From positions 1 to 20,596 of IMG/VR virus record IMGVR_UViG_3300032268_000121: a stretch of 20,596 nt of DNA, one strand, 5' to 3'. The stretch comes from a virus. Below the pieces are notes generated by a model. That model saw only the letters and a list, made by a program, of their open reading frames with translations, ran no database searches and had not been told where the DNA came from. Below are positions 1 through 6,675 of the stretch, piece by piece; position 1 is the first letter of the stretch; every line of letters starts with the position of its first letter. Both the position numbers and the translations under genes were made by a program.

Positions 1-435
1 AGAAGTCTGACTAGCAAACAACTGGTCTGGCACTTCAGGTAATTGAGTAACATACTTTTGCTCCACAGAGAATCCAACACCAGTACCGCACAACAGGATA
101 TACATCGCCTCATCGAATGCTTTAGGGTCATCGATAGGAAGATAGCTACAGTTAAATGCTGCTACGTTCTGACGCTCTAGTGCAGTACCAGCAGTCATCA
201 CTGCTCTCATAGAAGGCACTACATCCAGGTGTGTTACTGCTTCTTGTAACTCTTTACGAAGCTCAGGAGTCAGCTTGTAATTCTGCTTAGTAGCTAAGTG
301 CTTCTCCATGAAATCGAAGTAACGTGCTACAGTTTCACCCCAATGCTCACGACGATTCTTATCATCGAGAAACCGTGAGTAACGGCTCTTGGCAATGAAG
401 GTATTGTAAGGTGTCATTTGATATTTGTTGGTCAT
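1..435 (-). CDS. nrdJ: Class II (adenosylcobalamin-dependent) ribonucleotide reductase, N-terminal part
   Basis: Partial gene: the first 145 codons are present and the rest lies beyond the left edge. The product would reduce ribonucleotides to deoxyribonucleotides for phage DNA synthesis, using a B12 radical. The translation contains the block typical of monomeric class II enzymes: VPSMRAVMTAG (73-83), the LERQNVAAFNCSYLP stretch with Cys96 (a likely redox cysteine by family analogy), and YILLCGTGVGFSVE (112-125). The ATG start overlaps the stop of the upstream 57-aa gene as ATGA, with a weak purine-rich GAAGAG before it, so translation is probably coupled. It is the last visible gene of the leftward replication and nucleotide-metabolism block. 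The family call is firm; class II versus other classes rests on the N-terminal half only. Confidence 0.85.
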   Translation of the reverse strand, partial: MTNKYQMTPYNTFIAKSRYSRFLDDKNRREHWGETVARYFDFMEKHLATKQNYKLTPELRKELQEAVTHLDVVPSMRAVMTAGTALERQNVAAFNCSYLPIDDPKAFDEAMYILLCGTGVGFSVEQKYVTQLPEVPDQLFASQTS

Positions 436-605
436 TCAGTCTCTTCCCAGTCTACCTCTTTGCAGAGGCTCTCATAATTGTTTTCAATGTTATCGCTAAA
501 ACTATCGACAAGCTCTTCTGAAGATATGTTTAATAACTCCAGAAGAGATACCTCATCTAAACGCTTTAGTCGCTCTTTTAACACAGGCACTGTCAGCGTT
601 AACAC
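432..605 (-). CDS. Small acidic protein upstream of ribonucleotide reductase, 57 aa, GTG start
   Basis: The frame opens with GTG two codons after the stop of the preceding gene, in the same reading frame, with AAGAAGAAG as a likely ribosome-binding purine tract. The product reads MLTLTVPVLKERLKRLDEVS and continues with LLELLNISSEELVDSF and an acidic tail ending in EETE. It looks mostly helical, with two leucine-rich segments. The stop is shared with the nrdJ start (ATGA), so its translation probably feeds nrdJ. I recognise the sequence style from small conserved phage proteins but know no function. The non-ATG start is the least certain point; an in-frame GTG four codons later is an alternative. 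Confidence 0.7.
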   Translation of the reverse strand: MLTLTVPVLKERLKRLDEVSLLELLNISSEELVDSFSDNIENNYESLCKEVDWEETE

Positions 606-608
606 AGT

Positions 609-923
609 TTACTTCTTCTTCTTAGGTGCAACCTTGGCTGCTTTGGTATCCTTAGCAGCGGTAGTTTCTACCTTGGCTCGATTGCGAAACTTAGCAATAG
701 CATCCTGCGCTTTGGATACTGCAGTAGCTAACTCATTCAAGAAGGCATCTGCATTCTTATCGTAGTCTGTTACCCACACATAAAAAGAATCTCGTGATCC
801 GCTGTTCACAGTTACGTTAACTTCCCAGTTATCGTGATCCCAATAGTTTCCCTGTAAATTAACAAACTGATTATCTTCAGGGAAAAACTTACTATGTGCT
901 ACTTTCTCTTTTGCTTTACGCAT
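609..923 (-). CDS. Small phage protein with lysine-rich tail, 104 aa
   Basis: Unrecognised protein. It begins MRKAKEKVAHSKFFPEDNQF, has an aromatic middle (NYWDHDNWEVNV, then a DSFYVWVTDYDKN segment), a helical stretch rich in Ala, and ends in Ala/Lys repeats with a terminal KKKK. The basic tail suggests nucleic-acid binding or electrostatic docking (inference). The start chosen is the ATG at 923, preceded by AGGAG with a 6-nt gap. The frame stays open to an upstream ATG at 980, also preceded by AGGAG, which would add 19 residues. However, a strong promoter at 983-1011 would start RNA at about 976, downstream of that ATG, so the shorter form is the one this promoter can express. Confidence 0.8.
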   Translation of the reverse strand: MRKAKEKVAHSKFFPEDNQFVNLQGNYWDHDNWEVNVTVNSGSRDSFYVWVTDYDKNADAFLNELATAVSKAQDAIAKFRNRAKVETTAAKDTKAAKVAPKKKK

Positions 924-982
924 TTGTAACTCCTGTATTAATTGTTTAAGACTGCCTCTGATTGGTGATATCTCACTCATAT

Positions 983-1011
983 ATTATACTCCTATTTACT
1001 ACTGTTGTCAA
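983..1011 (-). promoter_or_regulatory. Sigma70-like promoter TTGACA-17-TATAAT
   Basis: On the minus strand TTGACA (1011-1006) is followed after exactly 17 nt by TATAAT (988-983), a perfect consensus match. It overlaps the last codons of the DUF3310 gene. It points at the 104-aa gene, the 57-aa gene and nrdJ, giving the ribonucleotide reductase segment its own promoter. Predicted transcription start is about 976. Confidence 0.8.
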
Positions 1012-1309
1012 TCATTCGTTGCAGATACCACTGAGCTTTCTTCAGATCCTCTACACCGTTCTTGTGCTTCCACCGCCACAGATACTTGATTGTATTGCCA
1101 GTACACATTGCTTCCATGCCTTGCAAGTCTTTCACCACTTGTGCTATGGCATCGATGCACTCGATAGATCCCTGGGTATAATGACTAGGCGAGTTAACCA
1201 TGTCTTCCTTATCATCTGCAAAGTCCATCTGTACTAAACCCCTAAAGTAATTCTCAAGAGTAAACTCTGGTTCATGTCGTTCACCGTATGGCTCAGGCAT
1301 TGCTATCAT
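992..1309 (-). CDS. DUF3310 family protein (T7 gp1.7 nucleotide-kinase-like C-terminal domain)
   Basis: The 105-aa product carries the DUF3310 signature: VNSPSHYTQG (38-47), IECIDAI (49-55), then CTGNTIKYLWRWKHKNG (69-85) and EDLKKAQWYLQRMI (87-100). In T7, gp1.7 (which carries this domain) phosphorylates dTMP and dGMP. This protein is about the length of the isolated domain, so a kinase role is possible but unproven. The start at 1309 overlaps the metallophosphoesterase stop (ATGA) and has AAGAGG five bases upstream. A later ATG (codon 4) is less well placed. It lies in the nucleotide-metabolism and replication run. Confidence 0.85.
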   Translation of the reverse strand: MIAMPEPYGERHEPEFTLENYFRGLVQMDFADDKEDMVNSPSHYTQGSIECIDAIAQVVKDLQGMEAMCTGNTIKYLWRWKHKNGVEDLKKAQWYLQRMIDNSSK

Positions 1310-2070
1310 AGATACCTCTTCTTAAGAAAGTCAAGAGACACAAACATCTCATCGAAACAACCATCCTTCACCTCATGCAACACTACGATACCTCGCCAGT
1401 AGTGGTTACCTTGAGCACCCATGTAATCCTCATCATGCTCGTAGCAGCTACCAGCTATAATAGCCGTAAGCGTCTTGCCATCTGCTCTAATAGCGTAAGC
1501 AACTTGTCTACCTTGCTGGTGACCCACAACACACGACTGGTGTTTCTTGGAGATGATGGCTGCAGCTGATCCAACAGGACGGTTAAGAGCACCAGCAGTG
1601 ACATAGTGGGCATAAAGAACACCATCAATAATAACAGGCTGCTCAAACGGTAGAACATCCCAACCAGCTTTCTCATATCCTAAGTCCTCTAAAGAGATAG
1701 TCCCATCCAGCATTGAATCGTTCTCTATGGCACGATTGATACGATGCTCATGGTTACCTATAGTCAACACCATGCGTGGCTTGTAGACCTTCTCCTTGTT
1801 CCTACGCTGCCTATCCTGCAGCTGACGTAGTGGCTTTAAGAGGATGTCCATTGCACTATGAACTGCTTCAACATCATGCTTATATCGTCTACCTTCAAAG
1901 GACTTCTTACCCTTGTCGTAGCTAGATAAGCTTGGCATGTCCGCAAAGTCTCCAATATTAACAATAACATCAGGACGCTTCTTAACAATGTAGTTGCCAA
2001 CTGCTTTCAAGAAAGTGAAGTCCTGCCCTGGCTTTACCTGTACATCGGGTATCACTAAATGAGTCGGCAT
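1306..2070 (-). CDS. Calcineurin-like metallophosphoesterase
   Basis: This 254-aa protein has the ordered metal-binding motifs of the superfamily: PDVQ with Asp9 (Gln11 stands where the usual DxH His would be), GDF with Asp41, GNHEH (105-109), a His155 segment and GH (183-184). It would hydrolyse phosphoesters (nucleotides, nucleic acid ends or phosphoproteins) in the host cytoplasm. The substrate cannot be told from sequence. A charged helical insertion rich in Arg, Gln and Lys (about 79-97) separates the second and third motifs. The start overlaps the preceding stop as TAATG, with AGAGG upstream. Its place between nuclease and DUF3310 genes fits a role in nucleic-acid or nucleotide processing. 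Confidence 0.85.
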   Translation of the reverse strand: MPTHLVIPDVQVKPGQDFTFLKAVGNYIVKKRPDVIVNIGDFADMPSLSSYDKGKKSFEGRRYKHDVEAVHSAMDILLKPLRQLQDRQRRNKEKVYKPRMVLTIGNHEHRINRAIENDSMLDGTISLEDLGYEKAGWDVLPFEQPVIIDGVLYAHYVTAGALNRPVGSAAAIISKKHQSCVVGHQQGRQVAYAIRADGKTLTAIIAGSCYEHDEDYMGAQGNHYWRGIVVLHEVKDGCFDEMFVSLDFLKKRYL

Positions 2071-2270
2071 TATTCATCCTCTGGATCTAGCGGATTCTCA
2101 TAATTAGCTTTTGCTTTACCAATCGGATAACCGTAGACAAGTGACAACAGTCTATCAAAGTGTTCCTGCAAAGTATCATAACGAGTACCATCAGGTAGAT
2201 TCATATCAATCGATGCAGCTGAGTGATCAGGTGCTCCTTCGTACTCTACTAAATGTACAATCAATTTCAT
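2070..2270 (-). CDS. Hypothetical small acidic protein, 66 aa
   Basis: No family recognised. The product begins MKLIVHLVEYEG and ends in an acidic PLDPEDE tail; the middle looks amphipathic helical. The AAAGGA sequence 7-8 nt upstream is a good ribosome binding site that falls inside the end of the nuclease gene. The stop overlaps the next start as TAATG. Tight packing on both sides supports a real gene. Confidence 0.7.
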   Translation of the reverse strand: MKLIVHLVEYEGAPDHSAASIDMNLPDGTRYDTLQEHFDRLLSLVYGYPIGKAKANYENPLDPEDE

Positions 2271-2271
2271 T

Positions 2272-2655
2272 TCATTTTCCTTTAACTAAAAGTAGAACAT
2301 CTACCTGGTGCTTTAGATCATTCAGTTTCTGTAGCATATCCAAGAAGTGTTCAGCATCAACTAAGGCTAGTGGCTTACTGTTATTCTGTTTCAAGATAAC
2401 GAGTGGCTCTACTAGTCCATGTGTCTTTGCTTGTTCGTAATCCTTAAACACTGCAATAGCTTTACGATTCTTACATTCAATCGTGTAGCTGACCAGCGAC
2501 CTAGCGAGAGGACTAAGTTGAACATCCTCTCCACCCGCTCCCATGCTCGTTGACCTGCAATCATCGGGACTCAGCACTGGAAAGCGCAGCAGTATCTGAT
2601 CCCGTACCCACTGCTGTAACTTTCTTCCTTTTGCTTTTGCTGACTGGGGCTTCAA
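2272..2655 (-). CDS. PD-(D/E)XK-like nuclease, Holliday-junction-resolvase type (predicted)
   Basis: The 127-aa product starts with a basic helix (KAKGRKLQQWVRDQIL, 7-22), then RSTSMGAGGEDVQLSP with Asp44 and YTIECKNRK with Glu60 and Lys62. The spacing D44...E60-x-K62 after a helix matches the PD-(D/E)XK core as seen in archaeal Hjc-type and many phage endonucleases. It would cleave branched or nicked replication intermediates, the job T7 gp3 does. The start is TTG, with AAAGG about 9 nt upstream. It is chosen because the helix and catalytic core need this length, though it forces a 95-nt overlap with the upstream gene. Fold assignment is by motif only. Confidence 0.7.
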   Translation of the reverse strand: MKPQSAKAKGRKLQQWVRDQILLRFPVLSPDDCRSTSMGAGGEDVQLSPLARSLVSYTIECKNRKAIAVFKDYEQAKTHGLVEPLVILKQNNSKPLALVDAEHFLDMLQKLNDLKHQVDVLLLVKGK

Positions 2656-2905
2656 CTTTAATTACCTTTCTAGATTTAATCCATGCTTTAGGAATATGCA
2701 TCCTAGCATTGGTAAATGTGCCTGACACAGTAGAAGCAATACAGATGGCATCTTTGTTTTCAGAAACAATATACCCTGCTGTAGTTACTTCATGAATGTC
2801 AGGCTTCTCGTGTTCTTCCCAGCCACCATCACTTACTGCGTCCACCCATTTAATTACTATGAGCTTGGAGGTGTCCACAACTGGTTGTGCTGCCTTCGTA
2901 TCCAC
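2561..2905 (-). CDS. Small phage protein with basic C-terminus, overlaps both neighbours
   Basis: The core reads LIVIKWVDAVSDGGWEEHEK, then TAGYIVSENKDAICIAS and a HIPKAWI segment. This is a pattern I know from small conserved phage proteins of unknown function (a short beta-rich domain). A Lys/Arg/Ser-rich tail follows. The frame is open to an ATG at 2992, but that would overlap the 5' nuclease gene by 136 nt and add a low-complexity basic segment. I chose the GTG at 2905, which has GGAAG six bases upstream; a GTG at 2878 also fits. The 3' end overlaps the nuclease gene by about 95 nt, so this stretch is read in two frames. Confidence 0.6.
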   Translation of the reverse strand: MDTKAAQPVVDTSKLIVIKWVDAVSDGGWEEHEKPDIHEVTTAGYIVSENKDAICIASTVSGTFTNARMHIPKAWIKSRKVIKVEAPVSKSKRKKVTAVGTGSDTAALSSAESR

Positions 2906-3537
2906 AGTAGTCTTCCGTTTTCCAGCACCCTTTCTGCGTTCCCGTCGTAAGCTTCCAGGATAGCAAGATACATCTCGTTTTCGTTTTTGCATTCTTTGAG
3001 TAGCCTTTCCGCTTTAACTGTTCCAATGCCCTTGATACCGATGATATTGTCAACTCGATCTCCCATTAGCAACTGTTTATAAAAGTTCTTGATTCCTTCT
3101 TCTTCAGTAATGAAGTACCGTTCATCCTTGACAAAGTTATAGTGGTCTCCTCGGAGCATATCCAGGTCTTTATCAATAGAACAAATACAGTACTCACCTA
3201 CTTCCATCTCGTATGCTGCGATACCAATAGCATCATCTGCTTCTTGATCTTCGATCATAGTGAATGACCAAGCAGACTCCATGTAGTCCCGCAGTAACTG
3301 GTAATGCTTAGGCTTAGCTGACTTACGGTTGCCCTTGTAAGGTGCAGTAACAGCTATCTCATTCCTAAAGTTCTTCTTACCAGTTAAGTATCCTTGGTAC
3401 TCACCGAACCCGTTGAACAGAATCAAGTCCTCTATGAACTCACTACATCTAGCCATCGCAATAGACTCTGTTTCCTCTTCAGAAGCAAAGCCTATGCGAT
3501 ACACTAGTATGTCCCCATCAATAAGGGCTTTCATCAT
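2857..3537 (-). CDS. 5'-3' exonuclease / flap endonuclease (FEN family, T7 gp6-like)
   Basis: The 226-aa protein shows the FEN series of acidic motifs: LIDGDI with Asp7/Asp9, the basic arch patch YKGNRK (67-72), EDQEADDAIG (96-105), SIDKDLD (120-126), and GDRVDNIIGIKGIG (159-172), the helix-hairpin-helix-like DNA-binding element. It ends with a conserved-looking LLWIRR...LWTPP tail. It would remove RNA primers and 5' flaps and degrade host DNA. The start overlaps the SSB stop (TAATGATG; two adjacent ATGs), with GAAGAAG upstream. It sits directly behind SSB under the promoter at 3991-4019. Confidence 0.92.
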   Translation of the reverse strand: MMKALIDGDILVYRIGFASEEETESIAMARCSEFIEDLILFNGFGEYQGYLTGKKNFRNEIAVTAPYKGNRKSAKPKHYQLLRDYMESAWSFTMIEDQEADDAIGIAAYEMEVGEYCICSIDKDLDMLRGDHYNFVKDERYFITEEEGIKNFYKQLLMGDRVDNIIGIKGIGTVKAERLLKECKNENEMYLAILEAYDGNAERVLENGRLLWIRRQHNQLWTPPSS

Positions 3538-3956
3538 TAGAGAGCTTCTTCTTCCAGGTCTGCAAGGCTTACACCTTCAGGCTTGTACTCAATCAGTTCC
3601 TTAATAATCAACTTGCTGACACCTACACCAACACCCTTCTTGCCTTGGAAGCTATAGGGATAGGTCTTAATCAAAGCTACTGCTTTAGATCCGTTAGCAA
3701 TCTTCACATTCAAGAGATTACCAGACTCGTCTACTGCAGTGATAGGGTAGAGCTTGCTCTTAGCAGTCACGAAGAAACCCTGGTCAGGTCGCTTAGCATC
3801 GTTCTTAACTGTTACACCCATTGATTCTAATTCTCGTACAGCTTCCTTACTTAGATTGCTCAAGTCAACTTGATACTTTCCTGACAGCTTGTTTGGCTCA
3901 GTAAGACTAGCCCAGAAAACATCTGCTTGAATCGGTAAAGGTTTGCTTGTATCCAT
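3537..3956 (-). CDS. Single-stranded DNA-binding protein (T7 gp2.5-like role)
   Basis: A 139-aa protein of mixed beta composition with repeated GKK/GVGVGV turns and an acidic C-terminus ending LADLEEEAL, the layout of phage single-strand DNA-binding proteins. The body (ADVFWASLTEPNKLSGKYQV, KLYPITAVDESGN, KTYPYSFQGKKGVGVGVSKLII) fits an OB-fold replication protein. In T7-type replisomes the acidic tail docks onto polymerase and helicase; here it ends in Leu, not the Phe of T7 gp2.5. AGGAG lies 6 nt before the ATG. It is the first gene behind a strong promoter, consistent with the high copy number SSBs need. Confidence 0.8.
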   Translation of the reverse strand: MDTSKPLPIQADVFWASLTEPNKLSGKYQVDLSNLSKEAVRELESMGVTVKNDAKRPDQGFFVTAKSKLYPITAVDESGNLLNVKIANGSKAVALIKTYPYSFQGKKGVGVGVSKLIIKELIEYKPEGVSLADLEEEAL

Positions 3957-3990
3957 TTATTTCTCCTAATTAGTTATTACTACAACATAT

Positions 3991-4019
3991 ATTATACCAC
4001 AGTTTTAGTGCTGCGTCAA
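3991..4019 (-). promoter_or_regulatory. Sigma70-like promoter with extended -10, TGTGGTATAAT class
   Basis: On the minus strand TTGACG (4019-4014) and TATAAT (3996-3991) are 17 nt apart, with TGTGG directly before the -10, so an extended -10 (TGN) is present. The -35 lies inside the last codons of the 60-aa gene. It drives SSB, the 5' nuclease and following genes. The same TGTGGTATAAT string occurs in the promoters at 12908 and 17919. Confidence 0.85.
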
Positions 4020-4187
4020 CCTTTCGGGTTGTAAGTCTTCTTCTTTAAGAATCCGTATCGTCCGTTCCAACATCTCGATTGTGTCCTCATTCGTCATGAT
4101 TGTGTACACAACTAAGTAATCGTTATCATCACCTAGTATAACAAGAGGGTCGACATTCTCAGGGATTCCTTCGTACAGTTTCTTCAT
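4005..4187 (-). CDS. Hypothetical small protein, 60 aa
   Basis: Unrecognised. It begins MKKLYEGIPENVDPLVILGD, has a short beta-like segment (YLVVYTIM) and a C-terminal amphipathic helix (EDTIEMLERTIRILKEE). The start overlaps the stop of the 49-aa gene (ATGA) and no clear Shine-Dalgarno is visible, so translation probably depends on the upstream gene. Its last codons contain the -35 box of the SSB promoter. Confidence 0.7.
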   Translation of the reverse strand: MKKLYEGIPENVDPLVILGDDNDYLVVYTIMTNEDTIEMLERTIRILKEEDLQPERLTQH

Positions 4188-4333
4188 GGTCGCAGATCAC
4201 TCTCTTTAATTGCTTGCATGTAGATTGCTGCTATCTTTAATTCCTCTGCTACATAAGTCAAGTCTTTCTGAATAGTAGAAAGGTTCTGTCCTTGTCGCAA
4301 GAGTATCAGTACTGCTTGTTTAATTTCTTCCAT
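4184..4333 (-). CDS. Hypothetical helical protein, 49 aa
   Basis: The product is MEEIKQAVLILLRQGQNLST followed by IQKDLTYVAEELKIAAIYMQ and a short tail ending in LRP. It is probably two amphipathic helices. The start shares a base with the polymerase stop (TGATG), with AAGGA about 9 nt upstream inside the polymerase gene. The stop overlaps the next start (ATGA). Double overlap and helix periodicity support it. Being co-translated with DNA polymerase suggests, without proof, a replication accessory. Confidence 0.7.
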   Translation of the reverse strand: MEEIKQAVLILLRQGQNLSTIQKDLTYVAEELKIAAIYMQAIKESDLRP

Positions 4334-5982
4334 CAATGTGTTTCCTTCCATGAGTTACCTACTTTGTATTCACCACTAAGAGGACAGCGCATGTTCAGTA
4401 CCTTACCTGCCTTCTCAATAGCTAAGACACCAAGCTTACCTGCCTCTTCTGCTCTTGCTTCCTCTACTTCAATCTGCCATTCGTCATGCACATTAGCTAC
4501 GAACTTGTAGTTAATCTTAGCCCTGCGTAGTTCATCATTCAAGAGAACTAAAGCTTGCTTCATGACAATCGCACCCGCACTCTGGAGTAGTGTGTTAAGT
4601 GCTGCGTGGTCAGACCTAACCTGTACTCTACGTCCATCAAGACCTGGTAACGATCCCGACTTTTGAGAGATCGAACTGACTTGTTCTCTAAGTTTTTCAA
4701 GCGACGGAGTGTTCTTAAGAAAACGAGACTTGAGTTCTTTCCCTTCTTTCGCTCCAGCACCAACAACCGTCCCGATCTTGGCATCCCCTGCACCATAGAG
4801 GAATGCATATATAAAGGTCTTCGCTTGGTTTCGTGTTTCCAATCCAGCAGCTTTTTGATTTGCTGTGTGGATGTCACCTGAAACGACTTCACTTGTGTAT
4901 GCATCGTCTTTCATATAGTGAGCAAGCATTCGTAACTCCAGTCCTGAAGCATCGATACCTACTAACTTATATCCTTTTTCTACAATCCATAGATCCCTAC
5001 AGTCTTCACCGTAGGGGCTTCCGCTGTTTGGTACTTGTGCCATGTTAGGTGACATGTGCGTCATTCGTCCTGTGACTGCACCATTTGTAATTACCTTACC
5101 ATGTACTCGACCATCCTCTCCCACTGCCTTGAGCCACGATTCTATTTGAGCTACTCTCTTCTGCAACATCAAGAACTCATTGATCGCTTTGGCTTCAGGT
5201 ATATCTACACCTTCGAGCGTCCCTTCGTCGACGATCGGTTGACCTGTTTCGGTGTACCTGCTGGGTTTCCAACCCTTTTCTTGAAGTCTTTCACCAATTT
5301 GCTTTCGACTTCCTGGGTTGAAGACTTCGACTTTGTCCTTGAGGGGCTTGCCCGTTTTCTCTGAGACTCTTTCGATTGTCTTTGCAGGGAAGATACTCTG
5401 AAGTTCATTTTCAATAACAGCCAGCTTATTCTGCAGCGTTGAAAGAAGAGTAATACCTGCCACTTCATCCAACTTAAAACCGTTTCTTTCTTGCTTTGCG
5501 ATGATTGCTTGGACTTTGTGTTCAAGATCAATACTCCTTTGGTCAAATTTGTTAGACTTCAATTCACTTGTTAAGTGCTCATATAACTTCTGTGTTACTA
5601 GTGTGTCCTGGATACAGTACTCTTCCATCTCTGGAGTTAAGCCTCCATCCCAATCACTGAACTCACCTTTAGGAAAACCTAATCGCTTACCCCATGCATC
5701 AAGACTATGTCCTCCCTCTAGGCTTGGACTTAGTAGGCGACTTAACACGAGCGTGTCGCACACTTGGCTCGGCATTATCGAAGTCTTCCATGTCTCTCTC
5801 AGTACTGGGGCATCGAAGCTGATTCCGTTGTGCATTATAATCAAATCGCAGTTGTCCAAATACTTTTGTAATCCGCTTGCTTCCTTCCACGATTTCACTT
5901 CTCCTGTGTTAATGTCTCTCGTTACTGCTAACCAAATCTTATTGTGCTTACTGTTAGTCTCTATGTCTAGAACTATCTTCAT
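4333..5982 (-). CDS. Family A DNA polymerase with 3'-5' exonuclease (T7 gp5-like, shortened)
   Basis: Replicative polymerase. From the ATG at 5982 (549 aa) the exonuclease domain has DIE with Asp6 and Glu8, HNGISFD with Asp57, and YCIQDT with Asp126. The polymerase domain has motif A GIDASGLELR (Asp344), motif B RNQAKTFIYAFLYGAG (Arg384, Lys388, Tyr392) and motif C HDE (499-501). The closest family I recognise is T7 gp5, which is 704 aa. Here the stretch between KTGKPL and VFNPGSR, where T7 carries the bulk of its thioredoxin-binding insertion, is only a few residues. A GTG at 5991, with AAAGG upstream, is an alternative start adding three residues. It overlaps the DUF1289 gene by 29 nt. Confidence 0.95.
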   Translation of the reverse strand: MKIVLDIETNSKHNKIWLAVTRDINTGEVKSWKEASGLQKYLDNCDLIIMHNGISFDAPVLRETWKTSIMPSQVCDTLVLSRLLSPSLEGGHSLDAWGKRLGFPKGEFSDWDGGLTPEMEEYCIQDTLVTQKLYEHLTSELKSNKFDQRSIDLEHKVQAIIAKQERNGFKLDEVAGITLLSTLQNKLAVIENELQSIFPAKTIERVSEKTGKPLKDKVEVFNPGSRKQIGERLQEKGWKPSRYTETGQPIVDEGTLEGVDIPEAKAINEFLMLQKRVAQIESWLKAVGEDGRVHGKVITNGAVTGRMTHMSPNMAQVPNSGSPYGEDCRDLWIVEKGYKLVGIDASGLELRMLAHYMKDDAYTSEVVSGDIHTANQKAAGLETRNQAKTFIYAFLYGAGDAKIGTVVGAGAKEGKELKSRFLKNTPSLEKLREQVSSISQKSGSLPGLDGRRVQVRSDHAALNTLLQSAGAIVMKQALVLLNDELRRAKINYKFVANVHDEWQIEVEEARAEEAGKLGVLAIEKAGKVLNMRCPLSGEYKVGNSWKETH

Positions 5983-6148
5983 CCTTTCCACCGCACCTTT
6001 CGTTAGCTATTCGTTCCAAGACTTTCTGCTTCTGTACATCGTTCATAGTATACCAAGTACTAATCTCTTCTTTGTTTCTACCACAATCGTTGCAGCCCAT
6101 GATACTAATATCATAAGTACACTTACCTATACAAGGCGACTTAACCAT
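5954..6148 (-). CDS. DUF1289 family cysteine-rich protein
   Basis: The 64-aa product has the DUF1289 pattern: SPCIGKC (Cys6, Cys10), then MGCNDCGRNKEEISTW (Cys19, Cys22), followed by a helical segment and a charged tail. The C-x3-C-x8-C-x2-C arrangement probably binds zinc or an iron-sulphur cluster; the cellular role is unknown. GGA lies 8 nt before the ATG. Its 3' end runs into the polymerase start. Bacterial homologues are common, so it may have been acquired from a host (inference). Confidence 0.85.
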   Translation of the reverse strand: MVKSPCIGKCTYDISIMGCNDCGRNKEEISTWYTMNDVQKQKVLERIANERCGGKDEDSSRHRD

Positions 6149-6160
6149 TTGCTGTTTCCA

Positions 6161-6280
6161 TTATTCGTTTCGATGATATACATTCTTTGGATTCTTTAAC
6201 ATCGATTTAATAAGCTCATCCATATTAAAGAACCATTGAATAAACATTGTGCCACTAGGTTCATAGATTGTAAAACTCAT
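6161..6280 (-). CDS. Hypothetical small protein, 39 aa
   Basis: A short frame reading MSFTIYEPSGTMFIQWFFNM and DELIKSMLKNPKNVYHRNE. AAGGA is placed 4 nt before the ATG, and the ATG overlaps the stop of the 76-aa gene (ATGA). The aromatic middle and amphipathic C-terminal half give no family match. It is supported by signal and packing rather than by homology. Confidence 0.6.
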   Translation of the reverse strand: MSFTIYEPSGTMFIQWFFNMDELIKSMLKNPKNVYHRNE

Positions 6281-6507
6281 TCTGTCCTTCCATGTTTAAC
6301 TCTTGGTTCTGCTCTTGCTCTCCTGGGATGTTCATTCTCTAACCAAAAACATCTAACCTCATCATGATTAAAGGATACATAACCGACCCATGTAGCATGC
6401 TTAGTGGTATAGCTTGGACACTTTACTAAGTCGACAGTATGCTCTGCCTTGTGCAATGTATACCCTCCAAGTACTCCAACACAGAACCAAAATACAATCT
6501 TAATCAT
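6277..6507 (-). CDS. Small protein with N-terminal membrane segment or signal, 76 aa
   Basis: The N-terminus is a short basic start followed by a hydrophobic run (IVFWFCVGVLGGYTL, about residues 4-18). A polar domain with two cysteines (Cys30, Cys53) follows, then a basic C-terminus rich in Arg. It could be an N-in membrane anchor or an exported protein. AAGAAG just before the ATG lies inside the coiled-coil gene upstream. No family recognised. Inner-membrane or lysis-related roles are possible but not supported by a motif. Confidence 0.65.
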   Translation of the reverse strand: MIKIVFWFCVGVLGGYTLHKAEHTVDLVKCPSYTTKHATWVGYVSFNHDEVRCFWLENEHPRRARAEPRVKHGRTE

Positions 6508-6667
6508 TCTTCTTAAGAGTAGGTTTCTTATTCACAAGTGGCTCTTCAATCACAGTAACCTTGTTCTGCTGATTGATTAGTGATTGCACCTTCTGCTCTA
6601 ACTCACTGACTTTAAACGATAAACTGTTTACTAACTCGATTACTTTTGGTAGTTGAATCAAACTCAT
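6500..6667 (-). CDS. Short coiled-coil protein, 55 aa
   Basis: The product begins MSLIQLPKVIELVNSLSFKV and continues SELEQKVQSLINQQ, a heptad pattern with Leu/Val/Ile at a and d positions over about residues 9-37, then a basic tail ending in KKND. It would form a small parallel or antiparallel coiled coil. AAGGA is 5 nt from the ATG, and the 3' end overlaps the next gene by 8 nt. Function unknown. Confidence 0.65.
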   Translation of the reverse strand: MSLIQLPKVIELVNSLSFKVSELEQKVQSLINQQNKVTVIEEPLVNKKPTLKKND

Positions 6668-6675
6668 ATTGTTCC

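Noticed and set aside
5501-6199. Long plus-strand open frame of 232 codons
   Set aside because: It is antisense to the 5' part of the DNA polymerase and the DUF1289 gene, has no ribosome binding site of note, and its product has no recognisable pattern.
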